A stretch of 19,564 nt of DNA from an uncultured Lachnospiraceae bacterium (GTDB lineage Bacteria; Bacillota; Clostridia; Lachnospirales; Lachnospiraceae), in assembly GCA_946406305.1 (NCBI GenBank), contig CAMJKC010000011.1, positions 1 through 19,564 of the forward strand, read 5' to 3'. A program made the position numbers and the translations under genes. How positions within the stretch are numbered: position 1 is the stretch's first letter; every line of letters begins with the position of its first letter. Below are positions 13,892 through 19,564 of this stretch, in pieces. The notes under the pieces were generated by a model. It saw nothing but the letters and a program-made list of their open reading frames with translations, had not been told where the DNA came from and made no database searches.

Positions 13892-14401
13892 ATGGCAAAT
13901 TTACTTGAAGAGTGGCATAGCGTTGCCTACGACAGTGATGATGTAAAAGCAGGAAAAAAGTTGTGGGAGAAATATTTTAAAGAGGAAAAGGAAGTATATA
14001 AACAGATACTTAAGGACCTTGATACAGAGATATCTGGGACAGTAGAAGAACTTGCAAAAAAATATGGTATGGAAAATAAATTTTTTGTAGGTTTTTTGGA
14101 AGGGATAAATGATTCAATCGTAAAACCTAACCCTATAGAAAAATTAAAAGAAAATTCAAAAGTAAAAATAAAAATAGATAAAGAAAAACTTTACTACAAT
14201 ATGGTTTTGAATAAGGCAAGTTGGCTATATGAACTTCCTGAGTGGGATAGTATATTGTCAAAAGAAAAAAGACAAGAATTATATAAAAAGTGTAAAGATT
14301 CACAAATTGTAAAAAGAGAAGAAAAAAAAGTATATCCAAATGACCCTTGTCCTTGTGGAAGTGGTAAAAAATATAAAAAGTGTTGTGGAAGAGATAAATA
14401 A
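13892..14401 (+). CDS. SEC-C motif protein of unknown function
   Basis: A 169-residue protein. The C-terminus is a SEC-C zinc-binding motif, PNDPCPCGSGKKYKKCC, with C153, C155, C164 and C165 as ligands; the same motif ends SecA, where it contacts SecB or ribosomes. The first 145 residues are a largely helical, charged domain with no membrane segment or signal peptide, and I cannot assign it. Similar small SEC-C proteins are found in Clostridia. A GGGGAG site precedes the ATG, 15 bases after the aminotransferase. It is placed directly before miaB and is probably co-transcribed with it. Zinc-dependent protein or RNA binding is the likely property; the role is unknown. Confidence 0.82.
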   Translation: MANLLEEWHSVAYDSDDVKAGKKLWEKYFKEEKEVYKQILKDLDTEISGTVEELAKKYGMENKFFVGFLEGINDSIVKPNPIEKLKENSKVKIKIDKEKLYYNMVLNKASWLYELPEWDSILSKEKRQELYKKCKDSQIVKREEKKVYPNDPCPCGSGKKYKKCCGRDK

Positions 14402-14414
14402 GTAGTTTTGGAAA

Positions 14415-15803
14415 ATGAATAATTTTACAGAAGAACAATATAAGTATATAGAAAAAATAAAAACTATAACTAGCGAATATCAAACTATACCAAAGTGTTG
14501 TATAGTCACTTTTGGTTGTCAGATGAATGCAAAAGATAGTGAAAAACTTTTAGGAATTTTACTGTCTTGTGGATATGAAGAGACGGATGATGAAGAAATA
14601 GCCGACATAGTAATATTTAATACTTGCACTGTGAGAGAAAATGCAAACCAAAGGTTGTATGGAAGAATAGGTCAATTAAAAAATAGTGCGATGAAAAATA
14701 AAAATAAAATAATTGGAATATGCGGTTGTATGATGCAAGAAGAAGATGAAGTATTGAACATAAAGAAAAAATATCCGTATGTAAAAATTATATTTGGGAC
14801 TTATAACATACATGCATTGGCTGAAATTTTATATAAAGCACTTACAACGAAAGAAAAAGTGTATGAGGTGTTAAAAGAGCCGATTGCGATAGTAGAGGAC
14901 TTGCCAATAGAAAATAAATTTAAGTTTAAGTGTGGCATAAATATAATGTATGGCTGTAATAATTTTTGTTCATATTGTATAGTTCCGTATGTTAGAGGGA
15001 GAGAAAGAAGTAGAAACGAAGAGGACATTTTAAATGAAATAAAATTTCATGTAAAAAATGGTGTAAAAGAAATAATGCTCCTTGGGCAGAATGTAAATTC
15101 TTATGGTAATGACAAGAACGATGAAAATATAAATTTTGTAAATTTGCTTAAAAAAGTTGTGAAGGTAGAAGAATTAAAAAGGGTCAGGTTTATGACATCT
15201 CACCCAAAAGATTTTTCTTACGAGTTGATAGAAGTTATTAAAGAAAACGACAAAATATGTAAGCACATTCACCTTCCTATTCAATCTGGCTCAAACGATA
15301 TCCTTAAGAGCATGAATAGAAAATACACAAGGGAAGAATATTTGGAGTTAGTTGAAAAAATAAAAAATAATATAGAAGATGTAAGTATCACTACAGATAT
15401 AATAGTTGGGTATCCAAATGAGACAGAGAGAGATTTTGAAGATACAATAGACATAATAAAAAAAGTTGAGTTTGATTCTGTTTTTACATTTAAGTATTCA
15501 AAGAGGACAGGAACTAAGGCGGCAGAGATGGCAGGGCAAGTTGATGACAGTGTAGTAACAGATAGGTTTAACAGGCTTTTAGAAGTAGTAAATGAAGTTG
15601 TAGGAAGTAAATCAAAAAAATATATAAATAAAATAGTTGAAGTGTTAGTTGAAGATATAGAAAGAGAGAAAGATATGCTCGTGTCAAGGACAGGAAATAA
15701 TTACTTGGTGTATTTTAAAAGTAATAAGTATAAAATTGGAGATTTTGCAAAAGTAAAAATAGTAAAGAGTCACGGTTTTTATTTTACAGGAGAAGAAGTT
15801 TAA
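14415..15803 (+). CDS. miaB: tRNA-2-methylthio-N6-dimethylallyladenosine synthase
   Basis: A 462-residue radical-SAM methylthiotransferase that adds a methylthio group to i6A37 of tRNAs reading UNN codons. The N-terminal UPF0004 domain has the three auxiliary-cluster cysteines C35 (GCQMN), C71 (NTC) and C105 (GCM). The radical-SAM cluster is C181-x3-C185-x2-C188 (GCNNFCSYCIVPYVRG). HLPIQSGS, MNRKYTREEY and TDIIVGYPNET are further family signatures, and a TRAM RNA-binding domain follows at about 395-460. The ribosome binding site is weak, which fits coupling to the preceding gene 13 bases upstream. mutS starts one base after its stop, the common miaB-mutS order of Bacillota. Confidence 0.96.
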   Translation: MNNFTEEQYKYIEKIKTITSEYQTIPKCCIVTFGCQMNAKDSEKLLGILLSCGYEETDDEEIADIVIFNTCTVRENANQRLYGRIGQLKNSAMKNKNKIIGICGCMMQEEDEVLNIKKKYPYVKIIFGTYNIHALAEILYKALTTKEKVYEVLKEPIAIVEDLPIENKFKFKCGINIMYGCNNFCSYCIVPYVRGRERSRNEEDILNEIKFHVKNGVKEIMLLGQNVNSYGNDKNDENINFVNLLKKVVKVEELKRVRFMTSHPKDFSYELIEVIKENDKICKHIHLPIQSGSNDILKSMNRKYTREEYLELVEKIKNNIEDVSITTDIIVGYPNETERDFEDTIDIIKKVEFDSVFTFKYSKRTGTKAAEMAGQVDDSVVTDRFNRLLEVVNEVVGSKSKKYINKIVEVLVEDIEREKDMLVSRTGNNYLVYFKSNKYKIGDFAKVKIVKSHGFYFTGEEV

Positions 15804-15804
15804 A

Positions 15805-18423
15805 ATGGATTTGAATAGTATATATGAAAATAAAAATCTGTCTCCTATGATGAAGCAGTATATAGAGATAAAACAGAAATATAACGACTGTTATATTTTT
15901 TATCGTGTTGGTGATTTTTATGAAATGTTTTTTGATGATGCATTAAATGCTTCAAAAGAACTTGAGATAGCATTGACTTCTAAAGACTGTGGTTTAGATG
16001 AGAAGGCTCCTATGTGTGGAGTTCCATACCATGCAGCAGATAGCTATATAACAAGGCTTGTGAACTTGGGGTATAAGGTGGCTGTTGCGGAGCAAGTAGA
16101 AAATCCAAAAGAAGCAAAAGGCATAGTAAAGAGAGAAATTATAAAAATAGTAACCCCAGGAACTTTAATAAGTGAAGATGCATTAAAGTATGATAAAAAT
16201 AATTATATATTCTCTGTTTACTACGATTTGAATGGATATGGCATAGCAATAGTAGACTTCTCTACTGGCGATTTTTATGTGACTAAAGTTAATAAGGCAA
16301 AAAATTTAATTGACACTATAGATAGGTTTAGACCAAGTGAGATTTTATTTAATAATTATATATTGATGGCAGACATTGATATAGAAGATTTAAAAAGCAG
16401 GTTTGGATTTTTCACTAATATATGTGACAATGAGTTTTATGATGTAAAAGAAGATGACTATTTAAAAAAATTATTAAAGACAGTAACTGCTATTGATTTA
16501 AAAAAAGAAATTAATATTTTAAATGCCATATATTCTATATATGTATATTTAAAACAGACGCAAAAAACTGACATATTGCAATTTGAGAAGATAATATATT
16601 TTGCATCAAGTGAAAATATGTATATAGATAATTGGACGATAAGAAATCTTGAGTTGATAGAAAGTATAAGGGACAAAGAAAAATATGGAACACTACTTTA
16701 TGTCATAGACAAAACAAAGACGGCAATGGGAAAGAGGCTCATAAAAAAATGGATTATAGAACCACTTAACAATGTAGAAGAAATACTATATAGGCAAAAT
16801 GCTATTGAAGAGCTTATGGAAAATGAAGTTGAAGTAGTAGAGATTAGCAGGTTTTTAAACGAGGTATATGACCTTGAAAGAATTTTAACTCGTGTAACTA
16901 TGAAGGTTGCGAACCCCCTAGAACTTATTTCATTTAAAAAGTCTATAGCTGTTTTGCCGCATATAAAAAATATTTTAGAGAATTTTAAATCAAAATTTTT
17001 GGTAGATGTTTACAACGAATTTGATGAGCTTAAAGATTTATGTGATTTAATTGAAAATAGTATAAAAGAAGATGCACCTTTAACTACGAGAGAAGGAAAT
17101 ATCATAAAAGATGGATTTAACAAAGATATAGATACATTAAGAGAGAGCAAGACCAAAGGCAAAGAGTGGCTAATAGAACTTGAAGAGAGGGAGAGAGAAA
17201 AAACAAATATAAAAAATCTAAAAATAAAACATAGTAGAGTTTTTGGATTTTTATTTGAAATAACAAATAGTTTTAAGGGTGAAGTGCCAGATTATTTTAT
17301 AAGGAAACAAACACTAACAACAGCAGAGAGATATACTACAAAAGAACTTGAAGAGTTGCAGAGTATAATTTTAAATGCAGATGAAAAACTGTCAAAGGTG
17401 GAATATGATATTTATATGTCTATTCTTTTTGAGATAATAAAAAATGTTGGCAGAATAAAAAAAGTGGCGAACATTATAGCTACTATAGATGTAATAATTT
17501 CTTTCGCTATAGTGTCTAAGAAAAATAATTATGTGAAGCCTATAATAAATAAAGACTCTGTGATAGATATTAAAAGTGGTAGGCATCCAGTAGTAGAAGT
17601 CATAAGCAAAGAAGTTTTTGTGCCAAATGACACGACACTTGATGATGAGAAATATATTGACATAATAACGGGACCTAATATGGCAGGAAAGTCAACTTAT
17701 ATGAGGCAGGTGGCACTTATAGTTTTAATGGCTCACATAGGAATTTTTGTGCCAGCAGAAAAAGCAAATATATGTTTAGTAGATAGAATTTTTACAAGAG
17801 TTGGGGCGAGTGATGATTTATCAAAGGGTCAATCAACTTTTTTGGTAGAGATGAATGAAGTGGCAAATATAATAGACAATGCTACGGAAAAATCACTTAT
17901 CATACTTGACGAGATAGGTAGGGGAACGAGCACTTACGACGGGCTCTCAATAGCTTGGGCTATTGTAGAATATATAAGTGAACATATAAAAGCAAAAACT
18001 TTATTTGCGACACATTATCACGAATTGTCAGAACTTGAAGGAAAAGTTTTAGGTGTTTCAAATTATAACATAGCAGTCAATGAGCAGAATGATGAGATTA
18101 TATTTTTGAGAAAAATATTAAAAGGTTCTGCAAAAAAAAGCTACGGCATAGCTGTTGCAAAACTCGCAGGGGTCAATAATAAAATTATAAAGAGAGCAAA
18201 CACGGTGCTTAAAGAGTTAGTAAAAAATGATTTGAGTCAAGATGAAAAGAGTATGATTTTTGATTCAATAGACAAAGATATAGATAACGAAGAGGGTGAG
18301 AATTTAAAAATGGAATACGACAGATATAAATATCTATATGATAAAATTAAAAATATAGATATAACAAATGTAACTCCAATGAATGCCCTTATGCTTTTAT
18401 CAAATATAAAGGAAGAGATGTAA
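15805..18423 (+). CDS. mutS: DNA mismatch repair protein MutS
   Basis: An 872-residue, full-length MutS, the dimeric ATPase that detects mismatches and recruits MutL. The mismatch-reading motif is F38-Y39-E40 in GDFYEMF. The connector, lever and clamp regions follow. The ATPase has Walker A GPNMAGKST (623-631), the YMRQV helix, the GASDDLSKGQSTF signature region, Walker B LDEIGRGTST (from D702) and FATHYHEL. The C-terminal tail after about 800 is short and charged, as in the mutS1 group. AGGAG lies upstream inside the end of miaB. A mutL gene is not in the window; the gene that follows is apbE instead. Confidence 0.98.
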   Translation: MDLNSIYENKNLSPMMKQYIEIKQKYNDCYIFYRVGDFYEMFFDDALNASKELEIALTSKDCGLDEKAPMCGVPYHAADSYITRLVNLGYKVAVAEQVENPKEAKGIVKREIIKIVTPGTLISEDALKYDKNNYIFSVYYDLNGYGIAIVDFSTGDFYVTKVNKAKNLIDTIDRFRPSEILFNNYILMADIDIEDLKSRFGFFTNICDNEFYDVKEDDYLKKLLKTVTAIDLKKEINILNAIYSIYVYLKQTQKTDILQFEKIIYFASSENMYIDNWTIRNLELIESIRDKEKYGTLLYVIDKTKTAMGKRLIKKWIIEPLNNVEEILYRQNAIEELMENEVEVVEISRFLNEVYDLERILTRVTMKVANPLELISFKKSIAVLPHIKNILENFKSKFLVDVYNEFDELKDLCDLIENSIKEDAPLTTREGNIIKDGFNKDIDTLRESKTKGKEWLIELEEREREKTNIKNLKIKHSRVFGFLFEITNSFKGEVPDYFIRKQTLTTAERYTTKELEELQSIILNADEKLSKVEYDIYMSILFEIIKNVGRIKKVANIIATIDVIISFAIVSKKNNYVKPIINKDSVIDIKSGRHPVVEVISKEVFVPNDTTLDDEKYIDIITGPNMAGKSTYMRQVALIVLMAHIGIFVPAEKANICLVDRIFTRVGASDDLSKGQSTFLVEMNEVANIIDNATEKSLIILDEIGRGTSTYDGLSIAWAIVEYISEHIKAKTLFATHYHELSELEGKVLGVSNYNIAVNEQNDEIIFLRKILKGSAKKSYGIAVAKLAGVNNKIIKRANTVLKELVKNDLSQDEKSMIFDSIDKDIDNEEGENLKMEYDRYKYLYDKIKNIDITNVTPMNALMLLSNIKEEM

Positions 18424-18424
18424 A

Positions 18425-19564
18425 GTGAAGATGAATAAAAAATTGATAAGCCTTGGAATTTTTTTATTAGTGATAGTTTTAGTTGTCGCAACATACTTTA
18501 GTAAAAAAAATGGCGATAGAGTAGAAATAAATTTTTTTGCACTTGATACATTTGTGAATATTACTCTCTACGAAGAAGATAACGAGATAGACTATGATGT
18601 ATGGCTTGATGAGTTAAAGGAAAAAACTGACTATTATGAAGGTTTATTTTCAAGAACTTTGGAAGGCAGTGATTTATATAATATTAACAATAGAAAAAAT
18701 GATGAAGTTGAAATTTCAATAGACACAGCATTTCTTATGTATTTTGGGAAAAAGTATAATAAAGAAGTATGTGACAAAATTGATATAAGTATAGGCTCTT
18801 TAATACAGCTTTGGACCGATGTAAGAGAAAATGGGAAACTTCCAGATGAAAATGATATTTTAAATTTAAAAGAAAGTAATTCTTATAAATTTGAAATAGT
18901 TCTTTTTGATGAAAATATGAAAGAGTATAATGCCGAAGATATTTTTGACCCTTTATATAAATTAGTTATGGAAGATGATAAGAGTTATATGGAATTTATA
19001 AAAAGTATTAAAGAAAAATATAGTAGCTGTAAAATAAAATTTAAAAATGACAATTCTATTTATGATTTTGGAGCTATTGCAAAAGGATATATAGCAGATG
19101 CAATTTCATATGAGATAAAAAGTAACAATGGGCAAAGTGGAATAATAAACTTGGGAGGAAATGTTTTATGTATAGGAGAGAAACCAGATGGGAAAGATTA
19201 TAACATAGGTATATTAAAACCTTTTTCTGACGGAGTGATGATAGATAGAGTAGAAATAGAAGATAGAAGTTGCACAACGAGCGGAGTGTATCAAAGATAT
19301 GTAGAGATAGATAATAAAATATATAGCCATATTTTAGATAAAGAGACGGGGTATCCAATAGATAATGAATTGTTGTCTGCAAGTATTGTGACAAATAATT
19401 CCATACTCTCTGATTGCTTATCGACAACTTGTATGCTTCTTGGAGTTGATAAGAGTGAAGAATTGATAAATGAGCTGGTTGATAAATATGGAATAGGTGT
19501 TGAGGTTGTAATGGTCGATAAGGATTTTAATCATCCTTGCGTGATCATGTATTCGACGGGCAAT
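18425..19564 (+). CDS. apbE: FAD:protein FMN transferase ApbE, cut by the window end
   Basis: Partial at its 3' end; 380 codons are visible. ApbE attaches FMN to a Thr/Ser of extracytoplasmic flavoproteins such as Rnf/Nqr subunits. The N-terminus has one hydrophobic segment (about 6-22) that would anchor or export it, without a lipobox. Motifs in order: ALDTFVNITLY (about 40-50), DFGAIAKGYIAD (about 215-226), IINLGGNVLCIGEKPDG, SCTTSGVYQRYVE, YSHILDKETGYPI and SDCLSTTCMLLG with the metal-binding Asp. Relative to the family, extra residues lie between the LPDEND segment and DFGAIAKG. GTG at 18425 has GGAAGAG seven bases upstream; ATG at 18431 is the alternative. It begins one base after mutS, so it is likely co-transcribed. 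Confidence 0.93.
   Translation, partial: MKMNKKLISLGIFLLVIVLVVATYFSKKNGDRVEINFFALDTFVNITLYEEDNEIDYDVWLDELKEKTDYYEGLFSRTLEGSDLYNINNRKNDEVEISIDTAFLMYFGKKYNKEVCDKIDISIGSLIQLWTDVRENGKLPDENDILNLKESNSYKFEIVLFDENMKEYNAEDIFDPLYKLVMEDDKSYMEFIKSIKEKYSSCKIKFKNDNSIYDFGAIAKGYIADAISYEIKSNNGQSGIINLGGNVLCIGEKPDGKDYNIGILKPFSDGVMIDRVEIEDRSCTTSGVYQRYVEIDNKIYSHILDKETGYPIDNELLSASIVTNNSILSDCLSTTCMLLGVDKSEELINELVDKYGIGVEVVMVDKDFNHPCVIMYSTGN

Noticed and set aside
14133..14483. A hydrophobic 116-codon - strand frame
   Set aside because: It is opposite the lysine-rich SEC-C and miaB coding sequence; lysine codons read backwards produce Phe/Leu-rich frames that mimic membrane proteins.
19074..19427. A 117-codon - strand frame
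   Set aside because: It lies entirely opposite apbE, whose conserved motifs show which strand is coding; composition is typical of a shadow frame.

Overview
The window looks like a chromosomal segment of an AT-rich Gram-positive bacterium of the Clostridia (Bacillota). The reasons are strong Shine-Dalgarno sites, consensus sigma-A promoters, tightly packed operons, the miaB-mutS pair, an AIR-synthase-related protein of a type I associate with Lachnospiraceae-like genomes, and a YqeC-MocA fusion. The genus cannot be named from the sequence.

Layout. (1) 1-360: a three-tRNA cluster, Gly(TCC)-Phe(GAA)-Gly(GCC), behind a near-consensus promoter. (2) 405-974: a monocistronic gene for a small secreted protein, with its own promoter and terminator. 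(3) 1017-6489, + strand: a compact operon of an aquaporin-family channel, a 33-residue membrane peptide, an AIR-synthase-related protein, a MATE exporter, a Nudix hydrolase, a TrmN6-like methyltransferase and a YqeC-MocA fusion (molybdenum-hydroxylase cofactor maturation). It ends in a bidirectional terminator. (4) 6507-7191, - strand: two overlapping paralogous XRE-type regulators preceded by a 20-bp palindrome. (5) 7360-10083, - strand: tRNA-Arg(ACG) followed after only 25 bases by argH and argG, with a perfect consensus promoter in front of the tRNA and a terminator after argG. (6) 10099-11219, - strand: a membrane acyltransferase whose perfect promoter puts transcription start at or next to the ATG, so its mRNA is probably leaderless. 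(7) 11220-11434: a non-coding stretch with a 32-bp palindrome and an orphan terminator-like hairpin. (8) 11435-12221: a MntA/HepT toxin-antitoxin module, toxin gene frameshifted, bracketed by a perfect 60-bp direct repeat that carries a promoter. (9) 12184-19564, + strand: a long operon of an Lrp/AsnC regulator, a PLP aminotransferase, a SEC-C protein, miaB, mutS and an apbE gene cut by the window end.

How the parts relate. ArgH and ArgG convert citrulline plus aspartate to arginine, and the tRNA that carries arginine is placed to share their transcript. The Lrp/aminotransferase pair is an amino-acid-responsive unit whose promoter would also express tRNA modification (MiaB) and mismatch repair (MutS). 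The defective toxin-antitoxin module sits directly in front of that operon but carries an identical promoter copy, so its presence should leave operon expression unchanged.

The most unusual items are the promoter-duplicating module, the tRNA-Arg/argHG unit, the leaderless acyltransferase and the paralogous regulator pair. I see no clear sign of a large undescribed system; the rest is ordinary housekeeping DNA.
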